A DNA stretch of 64,000 bases from Sinonovacula constricta (GCA_007844125.1 CM017563.1:27000694-27064693), one strand, 5' to 3'; counted from the stretch's first letter, positions 34,118 to 47,579 are shown. Numbers and translations: made by a program. The notes: generated by a model not told the origin, from the sequence alone.

Positions 34118-37095
34118 GTGCGAGCAAAGACGACCATGTCAGACAGTGAAAAACATGCCAGTAGATCCAGCCCAGACAGGGACGTGGACAACAGAAGCGT
34201 CGCCAGAAGTCAGCGCAGTAGAGTAAAATCGTGTAGCAGTACTAGTTCGGCAACAAGGATAAGAGCTAAGGCATCGGCTGCCCGAGCCAGGTTAAAATAT
34301 TTACCTAAAGAAGTGGACTTGAAACAGCAAAAGGCTCTGCTGGAGATAGAAATCGAGCTGTTGAAGGAAAAAAAATATGCAGCAGCAGAATCGGAGGTCC
34401 AGCGCATTGGAAGAAATGTGTACTATTGACAAGTGGGAAGAAAGTGAGTTAGAGATAACACCACCAAGCCTTTCAGAAGAAAGGAGTCTAGAACAGAACG
34501 GTTTGTAGCATCTGTGAAAAGTGAAAATGTGAAACAATGTGAAAGAAACAATGCAAAATAATGATCATCATTCCATCCCACGGTTTGCTCAGTTGACTAG
34601 CTTCCTTTTAAAGAAGGACTTGATTGTCTCTCGATTTAAAGTATTCAATGACAGTCCTAGTGAATATTTCTCATGGAAAGCATCGTTCAACAACATTATC
34701 AACTAAGTAAATGCAAGTTCTCGGGAAGATATAGAACTTTTGATCAACTTTCTAGGTCCTGAATCCTCCAAGCAGGCACAGACTATAAGAACATCGAACA
34801 CCAGTGATGTCAGGGTAGGTCGTAGAAAAATTTGGGAAAGACTTGAACAGAGATATGGGTCACCTGAACTCGTCGAATGTACATTGAAAAAGAAACGGTC
34901 TATGTTCCCAGTTGTGAACTTTAGAAACTAGGAAAAATTGTATGAACTCAGCGACTTGATTGATGAGATACAATCATACAAAGAACAGCAACACTATAGT
35001 CAGCTCCTTTCATATTTTGACACATCAGCTGGAGTAAACCCTATCATATCCAAGTTACCAAGCAATCTTCAGAACAGATGGATTGATAAGGCATCGAGAT
35101 ATAAATCTAGCAGTGGTACAGCATTCCCTCCATTTTGGTTCTTTTGTGACTGTTAAAGCCATTACAAAAACATTGAATGATCCAAGTTTCTCATTTGACG
35201 GTTACGTGATGTTGAAAGCTGTCATATTCACAGAAGTGATTCACATCGTCTTGACGAATGTCGGAAATTTTTGAAAAAATCTTTGCCTGAAAGAAAACAA
35301 TAACTGAAAGAAAAGATAATAAAATATGCTACACGTGTTGTGTATTGTCCTCGCACATAGCAAAGGACTGTGTGAATCTAGTCAAATGTGCTCACTCAAA
35401 GTACAAAGCACCCATTGGCGTTACCCCATTGGCGATACATCCAACCAACATCCAGGGTCATCACAATTCAGCTGGAAGTTCTCATGGCGGGGAGCTCACA
35501 CCGAAGCCTGTTGTAAAGTGCACAGACGTTTGTGGAGCTGGTTTTAGGGGCCGTTCATTTGCAAAGCAACTGTACCTTGGCCACCAGTGAACTCATGGAC
35601 GCTCTTGAGGTCAAAGGTGAACAAGTTCATTATGAGCTGTCTTCATGTGCAGGTCTGCATCAGTCATCTAGAAGCAAAGTGCATCAGCTTACAGTGCAGT
35701 CAAGTGACAATTCATATATAATCTGCAGCTACCAACTGTGTATGAATGCAACAACATTCCACAGGATTATTCGGAGATAGCTACTGCAGACATCGCTAGG
35801 CACTTTCCACATCTACAGACAATAGCAGAGAATATATCTCCAATCGCCATAGATGTAGGGATCTCCTTGCTGATTAGCAGAGACAATACAGAAGCTAATT
35901 ATATAAAGGAGCAAATAACAGCACCAAGAGGAGCACCATTTGCTCAGAAGTTAGGCCTGCGATGGGTTATCATCAGAGATGTTTGTCTAGGTAGAGTTTA
36001 TAAGCCTAGAATTTCAGAAGCAAGGGTCAGCACCTTTAAGACCTGTATGGTAGATCAGGACAGGGCTACCATATTTCAGCCATGTTTAAGTAAAATAAAC
36101 ATGAAAGAATTTGAAAATAATAATTCAATTGTTCAACATGATTATCTTTTTAGAAAAACAAATAATGATGCAAAGGTGGGGCTGTCGATTAATGATCGAA
36201 CTTTCTTGCGGGTCACGGACAGAGGGCTCTCTCAAACAGAAGATGGTCATTGGATCTCTCCATTACCATTTCGTGAGCCAAGAGAAAGATAAACAAATAA
36301 CAGGCAAGCAGCTTTGAAACGTGCCCACATTTTGGACTCTAACCTGAAAAGAAACCCTGAAAAGAGAACATTTCATTATTTTCATGAAAAAGGTCCTAAA
36401 AGTGGAGCAGCAGAAGTGGGCCCCAGATCTCCACTGTAAAGGAGGTTTGGTATCTTCCAATATTTGGGGTTTATCACCCGCATAAACCAGAAAGATTAGG
36501 GGCGTGTTTGACTCGTCGGCAATTTTTAAAGGTGTACATGTATCCTTGAATGCTACCCTTCTATCGGGTCCAAATTTGACAAACTAATTACTAGGCACCC
36601 TGCTTCGATTCCGTCAAGACCAGTATGCCGTTGCAGCAGAAATCAAACAGATGTTTTATGCGTTCCTTGTAAAAGAAGAGCACAAGGATAACCTTCGTTT
36701 TTTTGGTATAAAACAATCCGACCAAAGAACTGATCGAATACCGAATGAGAGCACACGTATTTGGGAACAGCCCATCTCCAGCAGTTGCCACCTTTTGTTT
36801 GTGGAAGAGTGTAGAGAAGACGGAGTTGTACGGTAAACACGTCAAGGACTTTGTATAAAGGATTTTCTACGTAGATGATGGTTTGACATCTCTTTTAACA
36901 GTAGCCAGAGCTGTGAGCCTTGTAAAGCAAGCACAAAAGACCCTTCAAGCAGAAGGTTGGATCGAACTTCACAAAATAGTCTGAAAAAGTCCAGAAATAA
37001 TGTGTTCCTTTCCAGAGGAAGATAGAGGAAAAGAAGTAAAATGTGGACAAGGATGCCTGAACAGACCACCAGAGAGGGGGATGATGATGACAACT
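34118..37095 (+). pseudogene. BEL/Pao retrotransposon 2 (gag, protease, RT), decayed
   Basis: Colinear pieces: a Ser/Arg-rich start and a coiled segment LKQQKALLEIEIELLKEKK (34,118-34,429); gag-like RFKVFNDSPSEYFSWKASF and LINFLGPESSKQAQTIR (about 34,640-34,930); GVNPIISKLPSNLQNRWI (about 35,030); a zinc-knuckle-like CYTCC...HIAKDC (about 35,325); a protease-to-RT region (35,738-36,292) with CNNIPQDYSEIATAD and APFAQKLGLRWVI; then RT with FRQDQYAV and the catalytic YVDD (36,868-36,879). The YVDD itself is intact. Frame shifts and stops occur in every part. RNase H, integrase and LTRs are missing: the element stops near 37,095, just before the satellite. Confidence 0.8.
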
Positions 37096-37169
37096 AGTAG
37101 CCGCTAATTGAAATGTTAAAGCTTTGACATATTCCCTGGATCTAATACTATCGTAATTTTTTCATCTTT

Positions 37170-40100
37170 CACGAAGCTTTAAACCTATATAGAATGAGTA
37201 CATGGTGGAGTACAAGTATAAGCCTATAGAATGGATGTCTGGTGGGGTACAAGTATAAGCCTGGAGAAAGGGTGTCATGTGTAGTACAAGTATAAGCCAA
37301 TAGAATGGATGTCTGGTGGGGTACAAGTAAAAGCCTAGAGAAAGGGTGTCTTGTGTAGTACAAGTATAAGCCAATAGAATGGATGCCTGGAGGAGTACAA
37401 GTATAAGCCTAAAAAATGGGTGTCTGGATGGGTACAAGTATAAGCCTGGAGAAAGGGTGTCATGTGTAGTACAAGTATAAGCCAATAGAATGGATGTCTG
37501 GTGGGGTACAAGTAAAAGCCTAGAGAAAGGGTGTCTTGTGTAGTACAAGTATAAGCCAATAGAATGGATGCCTGGAGGAGTACAAGTATTAGCCTATAAA
37601 ATGGGTGTCTGGATGGGTACAAGTATAAGCTTATAGAATGTGTGTCTGGTGGAGTACTACAAGAAACAGCCTATAGAATGGGTGTCAGGTGGAGTACAAA
37701 TATATTCCTACAAAATGGTTATGCATTGGAGTACAAGTATATGTCTATAGAATGTATGTCGAGTACAAGTATAAGTCTACAGAAAGGGAGCAGTGGAGTA
37801 CAAGTATAAGCCTATAGAATGGATGTCTGGTGGAGTACAAGTATAAGCTTATAGTTTGGGTGTCTGGTGGAATAGAAGTATAAACCTATAGAATTGGTGT
37901 TTTATGGAGTACAAATATAATACTACAGAATTAGCATGTAATGGAGTACAATTAGCAGTTTGTAGAATGTGTGGTTGGTGGAGTACAAGTATAAGCCTAC
38001 AGAAAGGTTTTGCAGTGAAGTACAAGAAGCAACCTATAAAATTGTTGTAAAGTGGAGTAGAATTATAAAGTTACAGAATTGGTATACAGTAGAGAACAAG
38101 AAGCAGCCCATAGAATGTGTGTCTGGTGGAGTACAAGTATAAGCCTACAGAATGTGTATGCAGTGGAGTACAATAGGCAGCCTATAGAATGGATGTACAG
38201 TGGAATACAAGAAGCAGCCTTTAGAATGGGTGTCTAGTGGAGTACATGTATAAGCATACAGACTAGGAATGCAGGGGAGACCAAGTTGCAGCCTATAGAA
38301 TGGGTGTCTGATAGAGTACATGTATAAGGCTAGAGAGTGGATGTGTTCTTGAGTACAAGTAAAAGCCTATAGAATGGGTGTCTGGTGTAGTACAAGTATA
38401 AAACTAAAGAATGGGTGTCTGGTAGAGTACAAGTAAAAGCCTATAGAATGGGTGTCTGGTGTAGTACAAGTATTTGTCTATAGAATGGATGTCTGGTGGA
38501 GTACAAGTATATGTATATAGAATGGATGTCTGGTGGAGTAGAATTATATGTCTATAGAATGGGTGTCTGGTGGAGTACAAGTATTAGCCAATAGAATGGA
38601 TGTCTAGTGGGGTACAAATATAAGCCTGTAGAATGGGTGTCTGGTGGGGTACAAGTAAAAGCCTAGAGAAAGGGTGTCTTGTGTAGTACAAGTATAAGCC
38701 AATAGAATGGATGCCTGGAGGAGTACAAGTATTAGCCTATAAAATGGGTGTCTGGATGGGTACAAGTATAAGCTTATAGAATGTGTGTCTGGTGGAGTAC
38801 TACAAGAAACAGCCTATAGAATGGGTGTCAGGTGGAGTACAAATATATTCCTACAAAATGGTTATGCATTGGAGTACAAGTATATGTCTATAGAATGTAT
38901 GTCGAGTACAAGTATAAGTCTACAGAAAGGGAGCAGTGGAGTACAAGTATAAGCCTATAGAATGGATGTCTGGTGGAGTACAAGTATAAGCTTATAGTTT
39001 GGGTGTCTGGTGGAATAGAAGTATAAACCTATAGAATTGGTGTTTTATGGAGTACAAATATAATACTACAGAATTAGCATGTAATGGAGTACAATTAGCA
39101 GTTTGTAGAATGTGTGGTTGGTGGAGTACAAGTATAAGCCTACAGAAAGGTTTTGCAGTGGAGTACAAGAAGCAACCTATAAAATTGTTGTAAAGTGGAG
39201 TAGAATTATAAAGTTACAGAATTGGTATACAGTAGAGAACAAGAAGCAGCCCATAGAATGTGTGTCTGGTGGAGTACAAGTATAAGCCTACAGAATGTGT
39301 ATGCAGTGGAGTACAATAGGCAGCCTATAGAATGGATGTACAGTGGAATACAAGAAGCAGCCTTTAGAATGGGTGTCTAGTGGAGTACATGTATAAGCAT
39401 ACAGACTAGGAATGCAGGGGAGACCAAGTTGCAGCCTATAGAATGGGTGTCTGATAGAGTACATGTATAAGGCTAGAGAGTGGATGTGTTCTTGAGTACA
39501 AGTAAAAGCCTATAGAATGGGTGTCTGGTGTAGTACAAGTATAAGCCTATAGAATGGGTGTCTGGTGGAGTACAAGTATATGTCTATAGAATGGGTGTCT
39601 GGTGGAGTACAAGTATATGTCTATAGAATGGATGTCTGGTGGAGTAGAATTATATGTCTATAGAATGGGTGTCTGGTGGAGTACAAGTATTAGCCAATAG
39701 AATGGATGTCTAGTGGGGTACAAATATAAGCCTGTAGAATGGGTGTCTGGTGGAGTACAAGTATATGTATATAGAATGGATGTCTGGTGGAGTAGAATGA
39801 TATGTCTATAGAATGGGTGTCTGGTGGAGTACAAGTATTAGCCAATAGAATGGATGTCTAGTGGGGTACAAATATAAGCCTGTAGAATGGGTGTCTGGTG
39901 GAGTACAAGTATTAGCCAATAGAATGGATGTCTAGTGGAGTACAATAGGCAGCCTATAGAATGGATGTACAGTGGAATACAAGAAGCAGCCTTTAGAATG
40001 GGTGTCTAGTGGAGTACATGTATAAGCATACAGACTAGGAATGCAGGGAAGACCAAGTTGCAGCCTATAGAATGGGTGTCTGATAGAGTACATGTATAAG

Positions 40101-41920
40101 GCTAGAGAGTGGATGTGTTCTTTAGTACAAGTAAAAGCCTATAGAATGGGTGTCTGGTGTAGTACAAGTATTTGTCTATAGAATGGGTGTCTGGTGGAGT
40201 ACAAGTATATGTCTATAGAATGGATGTCTGGTGGAGTACAAGTATATGTATATAGAATGGATGTCTGGTGGAGTAGAATTATATGTCTATAGAATGGGTG
40301 TCTGGTGGAGTACAAGTATTAGCCAATAGAATGGATGTCTAGTGGGGTACAAATATAAGCCTGTAGAATGGGTGTCTGGTGGAGTACAAGTATTAGCCAA
40401 TAGAATGGATGTCTAGTGGGGTACAAATATAAGCCTATAGAATGGGTGTCTGGTGGAGTACAAGTATTAGCCAATAGAATGGATGTCTAGTGGGGTACAA
40501 ATATAAGCCTATAGAATGGATGTCTGGAGGAGTACAAGTATAAGCCTAAGAATGGATGTCTGGTGGAGTACAAGTATAAGCCAATAGAATGGATGTCTGG
40601 TGAAGTACAAGTATAAGCCTGTAGAGTGGATGTCTGGTGGAGTACAAGTATAAGCCAAGAGAATGGGTGTCTAGAGGAGTACAAGTATAAGCCTATAGAA
40701 TGGATGTCTGGTGGAGTACAAGTATTAGCCAATAGAATGGATGTCTGGTGGAGTACAAGTATAAGCCTATAGAATGGATGTCTGGTGGAGTACAAGTATA
40801 AGCCTATAGAATGGGTGTCTGGTGGAGTACAAGTATAAGCCTATAGAATGGATGTCTGGAGGAGTACAAGTATAGGCCTATAGAACGGATGTCTTGAGGA
40901 GTACAAGTATAAGCCTATAAAATGGATGTCTGGTGGAGTACAAGTATAAGCCTATAGAATGGGTGTTTGGTGGAGTACAAGTATAAGCCTATAGAATGGA
41001 TGTCTGGTGGAGTACAAGTATAAGCCAATAGAATGGGTGTCTGGAGGAGTACAAGTATAAGCCTATAGAGTGGATGTCTGGTGGAGTACAAGTATAAGCC
41101 TATAGAATGGATGTCTGGTGGAGTACAAGTATAAGCCTATAGAATGGATGTCTGGTGGAGTACAAGTATATGTCTATAGAATGGATGTCTGGTGAAGTAC
41201 AAGTATTAGCCAATAGAATGGATGTCTGGTGGAGTACAAGTATAAGCCTATAGAATGGATGTCTGGTGGAGTACAAGTATAAGCCTATAGAATGGATGTC
41301 TGGTGAAGTACAAGTATATGTCTATAGAATGGATGTCTGGTGGAGTACAAGTATATGTCTATAGAATGGATGTCTGGTGAAGTACAAGTATATGTCTATA
41401 GAATGGATGTCTGGTGGAGTACAAGTATATGTCTATAGAATGGATGTCTGGTGGAGTACAAGTATAAGCCTATAGAATGGATGTCTGGTGGAGTACAAGT
41501 ATAAGCCAATAGAATGGATGTCTGGTGGAGTACAAGTATAAGCCTATAGAATGGATGTCTGGTGGAGTACAAGTATATGTCTATAGAATGGATGTCTGGT
41601 GGAGTACAAGTATAATCATATAGAATGGATGTCTGGTGGAGTACAAGTATAAGCCTATAGAATGGATGTCTGGTGGAGTACAAGTATAAGCCAATAGAAT
41701 GGATGTCTGGTGGAGTACAAGTTTAAGCCTACAGAATGGATGTCTGGTGAAGTACAAGTATAAGCCAATAGAATGGATGTCTGGTGGAGTACAAGTATAA
41801 GCCTATAAAATGGATGTCTGGTGGAGTACAAGTATAATCATATAGAATGGATGTCTGGTGGTGTACAAGTATAAGCCTATAGAATGGATGTCTGGTGGAG
41901 TACAAGTATAAGCCTATAGA
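37170..41920. repeat. 37-bp satellite with higher-order repeats
   Basis: Tandem units of 37 bp, core GTACAAGTATAAGCCTATAG then AATGGATGTCTGGTGGA. The left part (37.2-40.5 kb) is diverse; the right part is homogeneous. A block of about 900 bp at 37,500-38,400 recurs almost unchanged at 38,643-39,543 (offset 1,143 bp), and part recurs 629 bp (17 units) later near 40,033. Because 37 is not divisible by three, the minus-strand ORFs cycle through three peptides; they are not genes. Confidence 0.95.
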
Positions 41921-44900
41921 ACGGTTGTGTAGTGGGTACAAGAATAAGCCTATAGAACGGTTGTGTAGTGAGTACAAGAATAAGCCTATAGAATGGTTGT
42001 GTAGAGGGTACAAGAATAAGCCTATAGAACGGTTGTGTAGTGGGTACAAGAATAAGCCTATATAACGGTTGAGTAGTGGGTACAAGAATAAGCCTATAGA
42101 ATGGTTGTGTAGTGGGTACAAGAATAAGCCTATATAACGGTTGAGTAGTGGGTACAAGAATAAGCCTATAGAATGGTTGTGTAGTGGGTACAAGAATAAG
42201 CCTATATAACGGTTGAGTAGTGGGTACAAGAATAAGCCTATAGAACGGTTGTGTAGTGGGTACAAGAATAAGCCTATATAACGGTTGAGTAGTGGGTACA
42301 AGAATAAGCCTATAGAACGGTTGTGTAGTGGGTACAAGAATAAGCCTATATAACGGTTGTGTAGAGGGTACAAGAATAAGCTTATAGAACGGTTGTGTAG
42401 TGAGTACAAGAATAAGCCTATAGAACGGTTGTGTAGTGAGTACAAGAATAAGCCTATAGAACGGTTGTGTAGTGAGTACAAGAATAAGCCTATAGAACGG
42501 TTGTGTAGAGGGTACAAGAATAAGCCTATAGAACGGTTGTGTAGTGGGTACAAGAATAAGCCTATAGAACGGTTGTGTAAAGGGTACAAGAATAAGCCTA
42601 TATAACGGTTGTGTAGAGGGTACAAGAATAAGCCTATATAACGGTTGTGTAGTGGGTACAAGTATAAGCCTATAGAATGGATGTCTGGTGGAGTACAAGT
42701 ATAAGCCTATAGAACGGTTGTGTAGTGAGTACAAGAATAAGCCTATAGAACGGTTGTGTAGTGAGTACAAGAATAAACCTATAGAACAGTTGTGTAGTCG
42801 GTACAAGAATACGCCTATAGAACGGTTGTGTAGTGGGTACAAGAATAAGCCTATATAACGGTTGAGTAGTGGGTACAAGAATACGCCTATATAACGGTTG
42901 TGTAGTGGGTACAAGAATAAGCCTATAGAACGGTTGTGTAGTGGGTACAAGAATAAGCCTATAGTACGGTTGTGTAGTGGGTACAAGTATAAGCCTATAG
43001 AACGGTTGTGTAGTGGGTACAAGAATACGCCTATATAACGGTTGTGTAGAGGGTACAAGAAGAAGCCTATAGAACGGTTGTGTAGAGGGTACAAGAATAA
43101 GCCTATATAACGGTTGTGTAGAGGGTACAAGAATAAACCTATAGAACGGTTGTGTAGTGGGTACAAGAATACGCCTATATAACGGTTGTGTAGAGGGTAC
43201 AAGAATAAACCTATAGAACGGTTGTGTAGTCGGTACAAGAATACGCCTATAGAACGGTTGTGTAGTGGGTACAAGAATAAGCCTATATAACGGTTGAGTA
43301 GTGGGTACAAGAATAAGCCTATAGAACGGTTGTGTAGTGGGTACAAGAATAAGCCTATATAACGGTTGAGTAGTGGGTACAAGAATAAGCCTATAGAACG
43401 GTTGTGTAGTGGGTACAAGAATAAGCCTATATAACGGTTGTGTAGAGGGTACAAGAATAAGCCTATAGAACGGTTGTGTAGTGAGTACAAGAATAAGCCT
43501 ATAGAACGGTTGTGTAGTGAGTACAAGAATAAGCCTATAGAACGGTTGTGTAGTGAGTACAAGAATAAGCCTATATAACGGTTGTGTAGAGGGTACAAGA
43601 ATAAGCCTATAGAACGGTTGTGTAGTGGGTACAAGAATAAGCCTATAGAACGGTTGTGTAAAGGGTACAAGAATAGGCCTATATAACAGTTGTGTAGAGG
43701 GTACAAGAATAAGCCTATATAACGGTTGTGTAGTGGGTACAAGTATAAGCCTATAGAATGGATGTCTGGTGGAGTACAAGTATAAGCCCATAGAACGGTT
43801 GTGTAGTGAGTACAAGAATAAGCCTATAGAACGGTTGTGTAGTGAGTACAAGAATAAACCTATAGAACGGTTGTGTAGTCGGTACAAGAATACGCCTATA
43901 GAACGGTTGTGTAGTGGGTACAAGAATAAGCCTATATAACGGTTGAGTAGTGGGTACAAGAATAAGCCTATAGAACGGTTGTGTAGTGGGTACAAGAATA
44001 AGCCTATATAACGGTTGAGTAGTGGGTACAAGAATAAGCCTATAGAACGGTTGTGTAGTGGGTACAAGAATAAGCCTATATAACGGTTGAGTAGTGGGTA
44101 CAAGAATAAGCCTATAGAACGGTTGTGTAGTGGGTACAAGAATAAGCCTACATAACGGTTGTGTAGAGGGTACAAGAATAAGCTTATAGAACGGTTGTGT
44201 AGTGAGTACAAGAATAAGCCTATAGAACGGTTGTGTAGTGAGTACAAGAATAAGCCTATAGAACGGTTGTGTAGTGAGTCCAAGAATAAGCCTATAGAAC
44301 GGTTGTGTAGAGGGTACAAGAATAAGCCTATAGAACGGTTGTGTAGTGGGTACAAGAATAAGCCTATAGAACGGTTGTGTAAAGGGTACAAGAATAAGCC
44401 TATATAACGGTTGTGTAGAGGGTACAAGAATAAGCCTATATAACGGTTGTGTAGTGGGTACAAGTATAAGCCTATAGAATGGATGTCTGGTGGAGTACAA
44501 GTATAAGCCTATAGAACGGTTGTGTAGTGAGTACAAGAATAAGCCTATAGAACGGTTGTGTAGTGAGTACAAGAATAAACCTATAGAACAGTTGTGTAGT
44601 CGGTACAAGAATACGCCTATAGAACGGTTGTGTAGTGGGTACAAGAATAAGCCTATATAACGGTTGAGTAGTGGGTACAAGAATACGCCTATATAACGGT
44701 TGTGTAGTGGGTACAAGAATAAGCCTATAGAACGGTTGTGTAGTGGGTACAAGAATAAGCCTATAGTACGGTTGTGTAGTGGGTACAAGTATAAGCCTAT
44801 AGAACGGTTGTGTAGTGGGTACAAGAATACGCCTATATAACGGTTGTGTAGAGGGTACAAGAAGAAGCCTATAGAACGGTTGTGTAGAGGGTACAAGAAT

Positions 44901-46080
44901 AAGCCTATATAACGGTTGTGTAGAGGGTACAAGAATAAACCTATAGAACGGTTGTGTAGAGGGTACAAGAATACGCCTATATAACGGTTGTGTAGAGGGT
45001 ACAAGAATAAACCTATAGAACGGTTGTGTAGTCGGTACAAGAATACGCCTATAGAACGGTTGTGTAGTGGGTACAAGAATAAGCCTATATAACGGTTGAG
45101 TAGTGGGTACAAGAATAAGCCTATAGAACGGTTGTGTAGTGGGTACAAGAATAAGCCTATATAACGGTTGAGTAGTGGGTACAAGAATAAGCCTATAGAA
45201 CGGTTGTGTAGTGGGTACAAGAATAAGCCTATATAACGGTTGTGTAGAGGGTACAAGAATAAGCCTATAGAACGGTTGTGTAGTGAGTACAAGAATAAGC
45301 CTATAGAACGGTTGTGTAGTGAGTACAAGAATAAGCCTATAGAACGGTTGTGTAGTGAGTACAAGAATAAGCCTATATAACGGTTGTGTAGAGGGTACAA
45401 GAATAAGCCTATAGAACGGTTGTGTAGTGGGTACAAGAATAAGCCTATAGAACGGTTGTGTAAAGGGTACAAGAATAGGCCTATATAACGGTTGTGTAGA
45501 GGGTACAAGAATAAGCCTATATAACGGTTGTGTAGTGGGTACAAGTATAAGCCTATAGAATGGATGTCTGGTGGAGTACAAGTATAAGCCCATAGAATGG
45601 TTGTGTAGTGAGTACAAGAATAAGCCTATAGAACGGTTGTGTAGTGAGTACAAGAATAAACCTATAGAACGGTTGTGTAGTCGGTACAAGAATACGCCTA
45701 TAGAACGGTTGTGTAGTGGGTACAAGAATAAGCCTATATAACGGTTGAGTAGTGGGTACAAGAATAAGCCTATAGAACGGTTGTGTAGTGGGTACAAGAA
45801 TAAGCCTATATAACGGTTGAGTAGTGGGTACAAGAATAAGCCTATAGAACGGTTGTGTAGTCGGTACAAGAATAAGCCTATATAACGGTTGTGTAGAGGG
45901 TACAAGAATAAGCCTATAGAACGGTTGTGTAGTGGGTACAAGAATAAGCCTATATAACGGTTGTGTAGTGGGTACAAGAATAAGCCTATAGAACGGTTGT
46001 GTAGTGGGTACAAGAATAAGCCTATATAACGGTTGTGTAGAGGGTACAAGAATAAGCCTATAGAATGGCTGTGTGAATGA
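41921..46080. repeat. 36-bp satellite with an 1,802-bp higher-order repeat
   Basis: Derived from the 37-bp unit with one base fewer: GTACAAGAATAAGCCTATAG then AACGGTTGTGTAGTGG. Single 37-bp units (GGATGTCTGGTGG) punctuate the array at 41,886, 42,679, 43,760, 44,481 and 45,562. The intervals are 793, 1,081, 721 and 1,081 bp, each a multiple of 36 plus one. Rare variants recur at exactly 1,802 bp: AAGCTTATAG (42,379 and 44,181), AACAGTTGTG (42,785 and 44,587), GCCCATAG (43.8 and 45.6 kb). Frames of up to 621 codons on the minus strand result from the 36-bp period. Confidence 0.96.
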
Positions 46081-46525
46081 GTATAAGTATAAGCTATAGA
46101 ATAGGTGTCTGCATAATAATCATAAAAATATCTTTATGTAACGAAGGTAAGTCATAAGTCATATACAGATACAAATACATGCACCTCTTTTCTAACAGAG
46201 GCCTTCGGCAACAATGCGAATACAATAGAAAATATGATTGTAATTTGAATTACATAAAAGCATGGATGAAGATGACAATGTAAAGATGATTATGATTATC
46301 AATAGAACGTTTCTCGAATAAATATTGCATAATGGAGATTGAGGTAAAATCAATAATTCAGATAATTATGTTAATATAATAATAGGATATTATCCAATGA
46401 TTACATAAAACTGGGTCCCGTATTGGATATTGAAGTATGCATTTTTAATATTCAACTACAAGTTATATTTATGTTTAAATTCCTTTCCAAATTTTAAGCG
46501 GTAATGTATGTATATCATTTCTCAT
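46081..46525. other. AT-rich flank of the satellite
   Basis: May be the 3' part of the LINE relic that follows on the minus strand. No gene recognised. Confidence 0.35.
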
Positions 46526-46745
46526 CTATTGATCCATCAGTAAAGTGTGTAACATGTTCTTAAAATAATCTATATTAAAGTTTTTATTAATACATAACGG
46601 CAAGCTATTCCATAAATTAACTCTGTAGAATTTGATGAATGTTTTTTTAAATATATAAATTTTCCGACAGTCGGCCGTGTTGCTCTTCCCTCATACATTT
46701 AAACATGTAGGTCAGCTGAAGTCCTGTGAGAGATTTCGGACACAT
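46526..46745 (-). pseudogene. LINE reverse transcriptase C-terminal remnant
   Basis: A minus-strand frame reads KIYIFKKTFIKFYRVNLWNS and LPLCINKNFNIDYFKNML before a TAG at 46,528-46,526. An aromatic-rich RVNLWNSLP box followed by a short helix is the usual end of LINE polyproteins. The rest of the RT was not found upstream (46.8-47.4 kb). Confidence 0.4.
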
Positions 46746-47455
46746 ATCTAATTTAGTGTGTTCTGAAATCTATTACTTGAACTATTCTTGCTAAGAATAA
46801 TTGGGGAATAGGGACCAAGACATCTTCAAAATTGACGAACTACAGATAAAAATACAGATAAAAATCAATAGATGCCAATTTTTAAGACCTTAATATATAG
46901 AAAACAACAGCAATAATATATTCAATATATTATATCATAAATTTCCGGTTGCTTTTGCTGTTTTGCTAAAAGTATACATGTAAACTGTCATCATAAATTC
47001 AAAACTGAAGGAAGAAGTAGCAGCTCGGACTATCTATGTAAATCTGGAATATCATTGAAAAGGGTGATATTCATCTGTGGTTCTTGTGGAACATAGATTT
47101 TCTTACCATGACAAACACATGGAAAATCCATTGACCCATGGTTAAGTTACATATCGGACAAGCTCAAAAGCATTGATTGTTTACCATTACATGAACATTT
47201 ATATTTTGGGTACGCAATGAAGTTCTTGTGTTTGATGCCGTCTCATCAAGACTGATAGTCCAGTCAGGGTAAATTTTGACGTAGACAAAATTGCAAAAGT
47301 TTCAATTTGTATAGCAACAGATAGACTTTGCGAAGAATAATCAACAGAAAAAAGTTGCACATTCAAAGTTTTGCGCAACTTTTTTAATTCGACTTTAAAC
47401 TTTACAAATGTGGATCAAGTTTAATATGCTCCTCGTTTGTGGCCGTTAAGTTACA
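46746..47455. other. AT-rich spacer
   Basis: Nothing recognised. Confidence 0.45.
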
Positions 47456-47459
47456 CCAT

Positions 47460-47560
47460 ACATAGATGACGTCATAAACATAAAGATTTGCACGCGCGAA
47501 TCTATGAATGTCGTCAAATTTCGCGAGAGTTCCGGTTGCGGTATTTGTTTTTGGATCAAA
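47460..47560 (+). promoter_or_regulatory. Candidate promoter (CRE, CGCG and ETS-like boxes)
   Basis: A perfect CRE TGACGTCA (47,467-47,474), CACGCGCGAA, then TTTCGCGAGAGTTCCGG, which combines a TCTCGCGA-type box with an ETS-like CCGGAA on the other strand. It is a CpG-rich patch in AT-rich DNA, directly upstream of a strong splice donor. This is the usual make-up of a TATA-less invertebrate promoter. Confidence 0.45.
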
Positions 47561-47579
47561 ATGGGACAATCTGTGTAAG
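47500..47579 (+). other. Candidate first (non-coding) exon
   Basis: Follows the promoter-like patch and ends in a consensus donor AAG/GTAAGT at 47,580. The single ATG (in AAAATGGGACAA) is followed by a stop after four codons, so it would be mostly 5' UTR. The transcription start is not determined. Confidence 0.35.

Noticed and set aside
41729..46049. Minus-strand ORFs of 310 to 621 codons with 12-residue peptide repeats
   Set aside because: They lie wholly in the 36-bp satellite. The period is divisible by three and the consensus lacks a stop in that frame, so long frames arise automatically; overlapping ORFs in several frames and both strands exist.
41921..46080. CRISPR-like array
   Set aside because: Units are contiguous with no unique spacers, and the context is eukaryotic.
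37170..46080. Common origin of the 37/36-bp and 39-bp satellites
   Set aside because: Both contain AGTATAA-type words, but no alignment longer than a few bases holds across the units.
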